In this document: positions 6,255 to 13,626 of the stretch, piece by piece | Numbering within the stretch: the first letter of the stretch is position 1 | Layout of the letters: every line of letters starts with the position of its first letter | Source: JASEFH01 sp034679905 | GTDB taxonomy: Archaea; Halobacteriota; Methanomicrobia; Methanomicrobiales; JACTUA01 | DNA length: 13,626 bases | Direction of reading: 5' to 3' | NCBI GenBank assembly: GCA_034679905.1 | Contig: JAXDAH010000171.1 | Span: 1 to 13,626, forward strand | The notes under the pieces: generated by a model | Told to the model about the DNA's origin: nothing | Seen by the model: only the letters and a program-made list of their open reading frames with translations | Databases searched by the model: none | Translations under genes and position numbers: made by a program

Positions 6255-6275
6255 GCATTTGCAATCCGCAAATGC
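6255..6275. repeat. Perfect inverted repeat in the divergent intergenic region
   Basis: GCATTTGC (6255-6262), spacer AATCC, GCAAATGC (6268-6275): eight matched pairs around a 5-nt centre. It lies between the ferritin-like gene and the envelope operon, about 60 bp upstream of the plus-strand TATA box. A looser repeat, TACCTT (6191-6196) and AAGGTA (6207-6212), lies nearby. Both could be regulator sites or small hairpins. The rest of 6076-6495 holds no gene that I accept. Confidence 0.45.
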
Positions 6276-6332
6276 CTGAACCGCCGGGCTGCCTCTGCTC
6301 CCGGTTCCTGCGACTGCCAGGCAGGAATGCGA

Positions 6333-6340
6333 AAAATATA
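6333..6340 (+). promoter_or_regulatory. TATA box for the envelope operon
   Basis: The sequence GAAAAATATA in GC-rich surroundings resembles an archaeal purine-rich BRE followed by a TATA element. Transcription would start near 6362, leaving a leader of about 130 nt before the ATG at 6496. Confidence 0.45.
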
Positions 6341-6495
6341 CCACTCGGCTGTCACCGTATGCATGCCGTTTTCGGCTGGTGTGACGAATATGGAGACCGC
6401 TGCCTTTCAGTTCCCCCTCCTTCGAAGCCGCCTGGCATTTCCGAACGGAGGCGCGGCGGGAGGGGTGGGAGGTATCGGCGCCGGATATCGACACC

Positions 6496-8583
6496 ATGCA
6501 GTTCTACGGTCCCCGCACCCGCCTGCTCATCCTGCTCGGCGCCATGCTCGGGGCCGCCATCCTGGGATCCGTCGGGGCGCTCGCGGAGTGGGGTGTGATC
6601 GGGATCGATCGGCTGGAGCCGCTCTTCGCATCGCCTGTCGGTGCGGTCGCCCTGCTCTATGCCGTGATCGGCGGGAGCCTGGGCGCGCTGGTGCCGGCCC
6701 TCGGGCTCCTGGAGGCGGCGCCGGCGAGGCCGCCGGTAGACAGACCGCACGCAGTGGCCCGGGGGTCAGGCGATCGGGACACGCTCCAGCGTATCGCAGG
6801 GCGGTATGGCGGTTGGGCCGTGTCGGCGGAGAGTGTTCCCGATAAACGGACTCGTACGCCGGATCCATGGAGGCAACAGGCGCCGCTCACCCTCAGCCAC
6901 ATGCTCGCCCGGGGGCTTGCTGTGGTAATGGCGGCAGGCCTGATCACCGCGACGGGCAATATCTGGATCCTCTCTGCCGCCTACGGGCCCGGGGCGGAAC
7001 AGGAGAGCCGCATCGGCTGGACGCTGAAGAATGCGCAGCGGATCCCCGGCTATACGCCGGAGCAGGCGGCGGAGTCGCTCGCCGCGGTCCTGGGCGGTTC
7101 CCGCCTCGACGCCCCCGCCGATCCCATCGCCGCGGCGGTGCTCGCGCCGCTGGCGGCATCCCGCGGCCAGACGCTGGTCTACGAGGGATCCGGCAGCGGT
7201 CCGCCGGATATGGATACGCTGGCTGTAGAAGTGTTCCAGGAGCTCCAGAGCCCCGTGATCGTTCTGGTATCCGCAGAGGAGCCCGCGTACGTCATGCCCG
7301 CCGCATACGCCGCTGCACGCTTCCAGGCAGCGGTCGTGCACGTGCGCGACGGCGCAATTCCTGGAGCCGTCCAAGATGCACTTGCAATTGCAGGAGAAGA
7401 ACGGCTGATCCTGGTCGCAGCGCCCGAGCGGTTGATCCCCGACTCCGCGCTCGACGGATTTCGGCAGTTTGGGGCAGTCGAGCGGATTGCTGACGAGAAC
7501 ATCTACCGCCACGCCCTCACCTGGTCACGGGATCGTTTCGGGGACTTCTGGTGGGGCATCGACGAGCGGATCTGGAACGACGGCTACTACTTTGCCATGG
7601 CAAACCCGGAGACGCCCGCCTTTGCAGCCGCCGGCCTCCCGATGGCCTATCGGGGCAACTACGGGCCGCTCCTCTACAGCCCGCAGGACGACCTCGATCC
7701 CTTCACCGACCAGTACCTCTGGCGGCTATCGCCGGACTTCTTCGTCTCGCCGGCGGACGGACCTTTTATGAACGTGCGGGTGCTCGGCGGGCCGGAGAGC
7801 ATCGGTTACAACGCCCAGGCCCGGGCCGACCTCGCCCTGGAGACGCACGACTACCGGAATCAGGTGACCGGTGCGAGCGGGCTCGCCCTGCTCGGCTGGT
7901 CCTGGTTTATTGCAGGGCTTGCCGGGGCGATCTGGGCGCTCTTTGCGATGACAGCGCGGCTGCCGGGTTCCGGGTTCTATCCGCGGCTCTACTGGCCGCT
8001 CGCGATGCTGGTTCTCGGGCCGTTCGGCGTCCTTCTCTTCTTCCTGACCTACAGCGGGCGGCTGGTGGACCGCACGGGAGAGAACGCCCGCTATATGCGA
8101 CCGCCCTGGGCACGCGGCGTCTCTGCGACGATCATGAGCCTCGGGATCGGGATGGCGCTCATGGTGGTGGTGATGTGGGAGGTCCAGCTCCGTGGCTTAC
8201 CGCTCTTTACCACGTTCGCGTTCACTCCGCTCTTCTGGATCGGCGCTCCCATGACCTCGGTGCTGTGGATTGTTATGGTGCTCCCCGCGATCGCGCTCTC
8301 CACACTCTTCTTTATGGGCCCGATGATGGCGGATATGCACAAGAAGAGTTACATCGGAGGCGTGCGGATGGCCTTTCCCATCGTGATCCTCAGCATGGTC
8401 CGCGCATCCGTCGGCATGTGGAGTTTTGCCTGGTACTTCATGTCCTGGCAGGACCTCAGAGCTCCAGAGGACCTCTGGCTCTGGCTCGTTCCCCTCTGGG
8501 CCGCGAGGGTCGCCGGGTTCTTCACCGCCTATATCCCGAACTACCTGATGGTGCGGTTCGGCTGGAAGGAGGGCGGGCAGTGA
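6496..8583 (+). CDS. Multi-pass membrane protein with cell-wall-binding-repeat-2-like ectodomain and DUF4396-like C-terminal half
   Basis: The 695-residue protein has three N-terminal hydrophobic segments (about 9-36, 46-73, 137-164). A hydrophilic, probably extracytoplasmic region follows (about 165-455). At least six more membrane segments come after it (about 461-484, 497-519, 541-562, 570-610 as a pair, 623-650, 661-690). In the ectodomain, PVIVLVSAEEPAYVMPAAY through ERLILVAAPERLIPDSALD and VERIADENIYRHAL recalls the CW_binding_2 pattern (PF04122). A second, looser unit follows at about 355-450. The C-terminal half, including MHKKSYIGGVRMAF and AYIPNYLMVRFGWKEG, resembles DUF4396 membrane proteins. 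Substrate and role are unknown. The ATG at 6496 has only distant purine-rich SD-like sequence (about 6457-6472), so the start is likely but not certain. Its stop overlaps the next gene's GTG. Confidence 0.65.
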   Translation: MQFYGPRTRLLILLGAMLGAAILGSVGALAEWGVIGIDRLEPLFASPVGAVALLYAVIGGSLGALVPALGLLEAAPARPPVDRPHAVARGSGDRDTLQRIAGRYGGWAVSAESVPDKRTRTPDPWRQQAPLTLSHMLARGLAVVMAAGLITATGNIWILSAAYGPGAEQESRIGWTLKNAQRIPGYTPEQAAESLAAVLGGSRLDAPADPIAAAVLAPLAASRGQTLVYEGSGSGPPDMDTLAVEVFQELQSPVIVLVSAEEPAYVMPAAYAAARFQAAVVHVRDGAIPGAVQDALAIAGEERLILVAAPERLIPDSALDGFRQFGAVERIADENIYRHALTWSRDRFGDFWWGIDERIWNDGYYFAMANPETPAFAAAGLPMAYRGNYGPLLYSPQDDLDPFTDQYLWRLSPDFFVSPADGPFMNVRVLGGPESIGYNAQARADLALETHDYRNQVTGASGLALLGWSWFIAGLAGAIWALFAMTARLPGSGFYPRLYWPLAMLVLGPFGVLLFFLTYSGRLVDRTGENARYMRPPWARGVSATIMSLGIGMALMVVVMWEVQLRGLPLFTTFAFTPLFWIGAPMTSVLWIVMVLPAIALSTLFFMGPMMADMHKKSYIGGVRMAFPIVILSMVRASVGMWSFAWYFMSWQDLRAPEDLWLWLVPLWAARVAGFFTAYIPNYLMVRFGWKEGGQ

Positions 8584-9815
8584 TCCGACCGGCCTATACG
8601 TTCACGGCCGTTGCCGCGCTCACGCTCCTCTTTCTCGGGATTCTCGTCGGAAGCTGGGAGCCCCCGGGGGCTCCCCTGAATGCAAGCAGCACGCAGAACG
8701 CCGAGCTGCTCAAACTGAGCGGTACCGCGGCCCGGCTCGGCGGGGAGGATCATATCCGGACCGCGGTCGCCTACTCACAGACCATCTACGTCCACGCACA
8801 GGACAAGGACCGCCCGGGTGCCGCTATCCTGGTGCGGGACGACGACCTGGCCTCCGCCATCGCCACCACCCGCCTGCAGCACTTCCCCATAAACGCTCCC
8901 CTCCTCTATCTCACAGATGAAGGGAGGACGCTCCCCGAAGCGACGCGGGAGGAATTGGACGGCTGGAGCCCGAAGGGGTGATGATGGACGGCAATGTCCA
9001 GGTCTACGTGGCCGGCAACGTCAGCGCGGAGATCGCAGGGCAGGTAGAGGAACTCGGGCTGCGCGTCCGTCGGATCTATGGCGCGGACCCCATCGCCTTT
9101 AACGAGGTGCTCGACGAGTACCTGGCGATTCTGGAGTCCAACCATCGGGATGTAGTGCTCGTAGGCTCCACGGCGGGGCTGGAGTACGCCCTGCCGGCGG
9201 CGAACTGGAACTCCCACATGGGCCACGGGTTCGCCTTCGTGACACCGGAAGGGGTGCCGGACTCCACGCGGCGGATCCTGGAGCGGAGCTGGCCGGACTA
9301 TCCCTACATCTACGTCTTTGCGCCGCCGTCGGGGGTCAACGAGTCGGTGATGGAGGATCTTGCGAAGTACGGTCATGTACAGAGGATACCGGGGGATACT
9401 CCACAGGAGATGGCGGTCCGCTGGGCGGGCTACAAGGACTCGGGCCTCCGCGTGGACTGGTGGATCAGCTTCCGGCCGCGGTCCGGGGGCTGGGGCTATG
9501 CCGAGCCCGGCCATAACGTCCTGATGGGGGATCCGGCCGACTGGAGGGCGATCGCGCCAAGCGGCGTCCTCTCCCACATGGGCAAGCATGCCTTCCTGCT
9601 CCTGACCGAGCCGGGAGGCGAACGACTGCCGCCGCCGGTAGTATCCTACCTCCAAGGTGCTCCGCCCCACGCCCACGCACCCGAGCCAGCAGGTCTACAA
9701 CCACGGTTGGATCCTGGGCGCATCGGTCAGCGACGAGACGATGCGGAACGTGAGCGACCTGCTGAGCGTGGAAAGGACAGAGACGCTCGCTAACATCTCC
9801 GGTCTTCCATCCTGA
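8580..9815 (+). pseudogene. Secreted or membrane-anchored CW_binding_2-like protein, interrupted by two frameshifts
   Basis: The GTG at 8580 overlaps the TGA of the upstream gene (GTGA) and has GGAAGGAGG seven bases before it, so the two genes are an operon. A hydrophobic N-terminal segment (residues about 6-24, TFTAVAALTLLFLGILVG) suggests a signal or anchor. The frame stops at 8979-8981. Protein resemblance continues in another frame from the GGGG run at 8975-8978 to about 9655. It then continues in the original frame to the TGA at 9813-9815, where VYNHGWILGASVSDETM completes a repeat-like unit. Repaired, the product would be about 411 residues. APLLYLTDEG...LPEATREEL and HAFLLLTEPGG...LPPPVVSYL look like two copies of the CW_binding_2 motif. 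Either the gene is recently broken or the assembly has two indel errors. Confidence 0.65.
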
Positions 9816-9925
9816 CGACATCCTTTCAGGGGAATGGCGATAGCACTCATACCCGGTCTCTCATATGATTGGAAAAATCCTCGAAGAGACGATGGAGTCT
9901 CTCCAGCGGTGGGCCGCTAGGGAAC

Positions 9926-9933
9926 ATTTAAAT
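9926..9933 (+). promoter_or_regulatory. TATA box for the FAD-Rieske oxidoreductase gene
   Basis: ATTTAAAT is preceded by GGAAC and predicts a start near 9956, about 135 nt before the coding start at 10092. A short inverted repeat, AGCGG (9905-9909) and CCGCT (9914-9918), sits just upstream and could bind a regulator. Nothing else convincing is seen in 9816-10091. Confidence 0.45.
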
Positions 9934-10091
9934 GCACATCCATACTCCTGACGCCCTGTTCAGGGATCGTCCGATGGCGAGCACCTTCGGGCAGGGTATC
10001 GCACCCTCGCTCGCAGGATGGAGATCATGGGACGCGGAACTGTTGCGGCTGTACCGCTATTACGTCTCTACATTAGAAGAAGGTGAGGAGA

Positions 10092-11594
10092 ATGGCAGAG
10101 AAGAAATACCAGTTGCCTGGTAAACCGGAATCATACTGGATCGCAACGACGCCACAGTCGCATTACCCCGCTCTGTCGGGATCGCAGCGGTTCGATGTGG
10201 CGATCCTCGGGGGCGGCATCATGGGGATCACCGCCGCGCTCCTCCTGAAGGAGGCGGGATTGAAGGTCGGCGTGATCGAGGCGGGCAGGATTATTGAAGG
10301 GGTTACCGGCCGTACTACGGCGAAGATCACCTCCCAGCACGGCCTGATCTACCGGAGGCTCGTGGAGCAGTTCGGGCGGGAGCGGGCGCAGCAGTACGCT
10401 CGTGCCAACCAGGTGGCGATTGAGCAGATCGCCAGCCAGGTGCAGCAGCGGGGCATCGCCTGCGATTTCATGCGGAAGCCCGCATACGTCTATGCGGAGT
10501 CGGAGAAGGACCAGGAGGCGGTGCAGAGAGAGGCGGACGCCGCCCGGGGGCTCGGGCTGCCCGCATCCTTTGTGGAGGACGTGCCGCTGCCTTTCGAGAC
10601 GGAGGGTGCGGTGCGGTTCGAAAATCAGGCCCAGTTCCACCCCCGGAAGTACCTCTGCGCACTGGCCCGGGAGATCCCCGGCGACGGGAGCGCGATCTTC
10701 GAGGGGACGCGGGCACTCTCTATTCAGGATGGCGAGCCCGTGACGGTAAAGACGGAGCGGGGGACGGTGCAGGCGACGGATGTGATCCAGGCGACTCACT
10801 TCCCGGTCCACGACCAGCCGGGGAAGTACTACAAGCGGATGCACCAGTCGCGCTCCTATGTCCTCGCGGTGCGGATCGACGAACCGTTCCCGGACGGCAT
10901 GTTCATCAATCTCGGAGAGCCCGCCCGCTCCCTGCGGTCCCAGCCGGCGGAGGGCGGAGAGCTGATCCTCGTGGTCGGGGACGGGCACCGCACCGGGACG
11001 GGGGGCAGCACCATCGCTCACTACCGTCACCTGGAGGAGTGGGCCCGCTCCATCTACACCGTCCGCTCCATCGACTATCGCTGGTCCGCCCAGGACACGA
11101 TGCCTGTGGACGGCGTCCCCTACATCGGCAGGCTGACACCGGATCTCCCGCACCAGTACGTGGGGACGGGGTTTCACAAATGGGGTATGACCAACGGTAC
11201 CGTGGCGGCGATGATCCTCTCCGACATGATCCTGGGGCGCCGCAACCCCTGGCAGGAGGTGTTCGATCCCTCGCGCTACAGGGAGCCGGAGGCGCCGAAG
11301 AAGCAGGAGAAGGGGCCTGAAAAAGAGCTCCCGACGGATCCCTCACGGCTGGGGCCCGGTGAGGGGGCGATCCTGGCGATTGGAGGCAGAGAGACGGCCG
11401 TCTACCGGGACCCGCAGGGGCAGTTGCATGCCCTGGATCCGGCCTGCGGGCACCGGGGCTGCACCGTCGCCTGGAACGATGCGGAGCGGAGCTGGGACTG
11501 CCCCTGCCACGGTTCGCGCTACACCGCCCTCGGGGAGGTGATCCGCGGGCCCACCGTGAAGGGGCTGCAGAAGCGGGAGATGCAGGAGCGGTGA
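10092..11594 (+). CDS. FAD-dependent oxidoreductase (DAO family) with C-terminal Rieske [2Fe-2S] domain
   Basis: The 500-residue protein starts with a dinucleotide-binding fold (FDVAILGGGIMGITAALLL, then a VIEAG strand end), the FAD site of D-amino-acid-oxidase-like enzymes. The DAO domain runs to about residue 395. A charged linker rich in Pro, Glu and Lys follows. A Rieske domain ends the protein, with CGHRGC (Cys452, His454) and CPCH (Cys470, His473), the four expected cluster ligands. The family transfers electrons between the flavin and the iron-sulfur cluster, but the substrate is unknown. The in-frame GTG at 10083 is rejected because GGTGAGG (10082-10088) is then the SD for the ATG at 10092. 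There is no signal peptide, so it is probably cytoplasmic. It ends 13 bp from the convergent ATPase gene. Confidence 0.88.
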   Translation: MAEKKYQLPGKPESYWIATTPQSHYPALSGSQRFDVAILGGGIMGITAALLLKEAGLKVGVIEAGRIIEGVTGRTTAKITSQHGLIYRRLVEQFGRERAQQYARANQVAIEQIASQVQQRGIACDFMRKPAYVYAESEKDQEAVQREADAARGLGLPASFVEDVPLPFETEGAVRFENQAQFHPRKYLCALAREIPGDGSAIFEGTRALSIQDGEPVTVKTERGTVQATDVIQATHFPVHDQPGKYYKRMHQSRSYVLAVRIDEPFPDGMFINLGEPARSLRSQPAEGGELILVVGDGHRTGTGGSTIAHYRHLEEWARSIYTVRSIDYRWSAQDTMPVDGVPYIGRLTPDLPHQYVGTGFHKWGMTNGTVAAMILSDMILGRRNPWQEVFDPSRYREPEAPKKQEKGPEKELPTDPSRLGPGEGAILAIGGRETAVYRDPQGQLHALDPACGHRGCTVAWNDAERSWDCPCHGSRYTALGEVIRGPTVKGLQKREMQER

Positions 11595-11607
11595 GGGCGG
11601 GGCATCC

Positions 11608-13614
11608 TCACGCGGAGCGGGGTATTCGCAGGGCGTTCCCGATGACCGCGAGGGAGATCCCCATGTCCCCGAACGCCACCGCCATCCAGAGGGTCACCAG
11701 GCCGGGGATGGCGAGGGCGGCGATGCCGAACTTTACAATGATCGATGCGGCGACGTTCTGGCGTATCACACGCATCGTCTTCCGCGAGAGATCCAGCAGA
11801 TACCTCACCCGTGAGATCTGATCCTTCAGGATGACGATGTCGGCCGTCTCGATGGCGACATCCGATCCGATCGCCCCCATCGCGATGCCCACGCTCGCCC
11901 GTGCGAGCGCCGGGGCATCGTTGACGCCGTCCCCGACCATGACCACGTGACCGTACTCCTCCATCAGCCGCCCGACGCTCGCCGCCTTCTCCTCGGGGAG
12001 GAGCCCGGCGTGGCACTCGTCGATTCCCAGTCTGCGGCTGACCGCTTCGCCGATTCGTTCGTTGTCTCCCGTGAGCATCACTGTACGGATTCCACGGGAG
12101 CGGATGTAGGCGACGGTCTCGGCAGCCGCCTCCTTGATGGTATCCGAGAGCGCGATCAGCCCCAGCACCGTGCTGTCGGTGCCGATCAGGACGACGGTCT
12201 TCCCCTCTCCCTCCAGGCGGCTATAGGCGGCTTGCCAGGTGTGGCCGTCGGTTGCGGGGAAGAGGGAGGCGTTGCCGAGGAGAAACATCGTGCCGTCGAT
12301 GCCTCCCTGGATGCCCCGGCTGCTGATGGAGCGGAAGTCGTCTACCTCGCGCAGGGGGATTCCGCGCTCGCGGACCTCCTGCAGGATCGCCCCTGCCAGC
12401 GGGTGGGCGGAGCGGGACTCCAGGGAGCCTGCGATCCCGAGCAGCTCGGCCTCCGACGTCCCCGAGAACCCCAGGATATCGGTCACCTCCAGCCGCCCCG
12501 TGGTGAGGGTTCCCGTCTTGTCGAAGACGAAGACCCGGGCTCCCCCGATCGCCTCCAGGAAATCCCGTCCCTTGATGAGCACGCCGTTGCGGGCCGCCGT
12601 CGTGATTCCGGATACCATGGAGACGGGCGTCGAGATAGCGAGGGCGCAGGGGCAGGCGATGACGAGTAGGATAAGGGCGCGGTAGAACGCTTCCAGGAGC
12701 GGTACGCCAAAGAGCAGCGGCGGTACCACGATGAGGGCTGCGGCCAGCAGGATGACGGCCGGCGTATAGACGCGGGAGAATCGCTCGATGAACGCCTCGG
12801 TCGGAGAGCGCCTCCGCTGGGCCTCTGCGACGAGCCGGAGCACCCGTGCGATAGTACTGTCCTCCCCGCGCTTTGCAACGAGCACCTCCAGGTATCCCTC
12901 GAGATTGCGCGTGCCGGCGAAGACCGGGTCCCCGGCAGACTTCGCCACCGGCAGACTCTCCCCCGTGATCGGAGCCTGGTCGACCGTGGACGCGCCGCTG
13001 GAGACGGTGCCGTCGATCGGGATCGTGTCCCCCGGCCGCACGATCACCGTCTCCCCCACCCGCACATTATCGACGGGTACCGCCGCTTCGTGGTCATCGC
13101 GGCGCACCTGCGCCGTCTGCGGTGCGAGCGCGACGAGGGCTGCGATGGATTGCTGCGCCCTCCCCGAGGCCCGCTCCTCCAGCAGCTCCGCGATCGCGTA
13201 GAGGAAGAGGACCGTCGCGCCTTCTTCGGGATTTCCGGTCAGAAAGGCGCCGACGGCGGCGATGCCGATCAGGACGTCGATGGTGAACCGCAGCCGAAGC
13301 AGGGAGAAGAGCGCGGTCCGCAGGATCTCATAACCCACCAGCAGAGCGGCCGCAAGGAGCAGGACAAGGGCTGCGGAGGAGAAGGGGGTGACGATATCGA
13401 TCAGGATGCCGGCGGCGAGCAGCGCTCCGGCGGCTCCATAGCGGATGAGGGTTCCCCGCTCCAGCGTAGGTTCCTCGACGGGGCATACCCTCTCGCGGCA
13501 GACGGAGCACGAGCAGAACTCGCCATGCTCGTGTTCGGTCACGACCCCGCCCCCTCGGGAGGGCGGGGACTCCGGTGCCGCACTGCCCCCGATACCGCAT
13601 GACTCCCCGAACAC
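11608..13614 (-). CDS. P1B-type heavy-metal-transporting ATPase, Zn/Cd/Pb-type
   Basis: All P-type ATPase signatures are present: TGES (217-220), the transmembrane CPC (321-323), the phosphorylated Asp in DKTGT (365-369), HP (404-405), TGDN, and GDGVND (561-566). Lys628 and Asp650 in the last membrane helices match the zinc/cadmium/lead-exporting P1B-2 class. The product would use ATP to export divalent heavy metals. There is no classical HMA domain. Instead the N-terminus carries a His/Cys-rich stretch (HEHGEFCSCSVC and a further Cys). The start is uncertain: 13614 is a GTG, the frame stays open to the window edge with E-H-G-A before it, and a GTG at 13542 preceded by GAGGGGG is another candidate. 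Numbers above use the 13614 start. Six to eight membrane segments are visible. Confidence 0.93.
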   Translation of the reverse strand: MFGESCGIGGSAAPESPPSRGGGVVTEHEHGEFCSCSVCRERVCPVEEPTLERGTLIRYGAAGALLAAGILIDIVTPFSSAALVLLLAAALLVGYEILRTALFSLLRLRFTIDVLIGIAAVGAFLTGNPEEGATVLFLYAIAELLEERASGRAQQSIAALVALAPQTAQVRRDDHEAAVPVDNVRVGETVIVRPGDTIPIDGTVSSGASTVDQAPITGESLPVAKSAGDPVFAGTRNLEGYLEVLVAKRGEDSTIARVLRLVAEAQRRRSPTEAFIERFSRVYTPAVILLAAALIVVPPLLFGVPLLEAFYRALILLVIACPCALAISTPVSMVSGITTAARNGVLIKGRDFLEAIGGARVFVFDKTGTLTTGRLEVTDILGFSGTSEAELLGIAGSLESRSAHPLAGAILQEVRERGIPLREVDDFRSISSRGIQGGIDGTMFLLGNASLFPATDGHTWQAAYSRLEGEGKTVVLIGTDSTVLGLIALSDTIKEAAAETVAYIRSRGIRTVMLTGDNERIGEAVSRRLGIDECHAGLLPEEKAASVGRLMEEYGHVVMVGDGVNDAPALARASVGIAMGAIGSDVAIETADIVILKDQISRVRYLLDLSRKTMRVIRQNVAASIIVKFGIAALAIPGLVTLWMAVAFGDMGISLAVIGNALRIPRSA

Positions 13615-13626
13615 GGCTCCATGTTC

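Noticed and set aside
9932..10123. 63-codon frame before the FAD-Rieske gene (or 49 codons from 9974)
   Set aside because: The first start falls in the TATA box, there is no SD, and it overlaps the FAD-Rieske gene; no family resemblance.
11947..12669. 240-codon plus-strand frame inside the ATPase gene
   Set aside because: Antisense shadow of the P1B ATPase, whose motifs are complete on the minus strand.

Overview
The window looks like chromosome of a methanogenic euryarchaeon, most likely Methanomicrobiales-like, with GC-rich codon usage. The archaeal assignment rests on an ADH synthase of the archaeal aromatic amino acid pathway, a DUF504/UPF0248 protein, a tRNA-Thr whose gene lacks an encoded CCA, and TATA-box promoters. 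The order-level guess is inference.

Layout. 1-1023 (minus strand) is an aromatic amino acid biosynthesis unit: a TATA box and palindrome, a 41-codon leaderless small ORF whose last eight residues are FYRFFWYF, a hairpin covering part of the Shine-Dalgarno (SD) sequence, then ADH synthase. A second ORF overlaps its stop (ATGA), starts M-I-GKEIRL, and runs off the left edge; it looks like a tandem ADH-synthase paralog. 1161-1632 (plus) holds a DUF504 protein and tRNA-Thr(UGU). 1640-4803 looks like a decayed island next to the tRNA: a broken ArdC-type antirestriction gene, an intact antitoxin-RelE/ParE pair, then about 2 kb without a convincing gene. 4804-6075 (minus) encodes a tandem ferritin-like protein. 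6496-9815 (plus) is a two-gene operon of envelope proteins with cell-wall-binding-repeat-2-like domains; the second gene carries two frameshifts. 10092-11594 (plus) is a FAD oxidoreductase fused to a Rieske domain. It converges on 11608-13614 (minus), a Zn/Cd/Pb-type P1B ATPase with a His/Cys-rich N-terminus.

The most interesting signal is the ADH-synthase leader. The first 33 residues of the small ORF contain no aromatic residue; seven of the last eight are Phe, Tyr or Trp. It ends just before an 8-bp inverted repeat whose 3' arm includes part of the ADH-synthase SD. This is the layout expected for ribosome-mediated translational attenuation by aromatic amino acid supply, in an archaeon. The sequence elements are directly visible; the mechanism is inference.

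Other genes suggest metal and redox stress handling (ferritin-like di-iron protein, Rieske oxidoreductase, metal-efflux ATPase) and surface functions (the membrane/secreted pair), but nothing links them into one pathway beyond being near each other.
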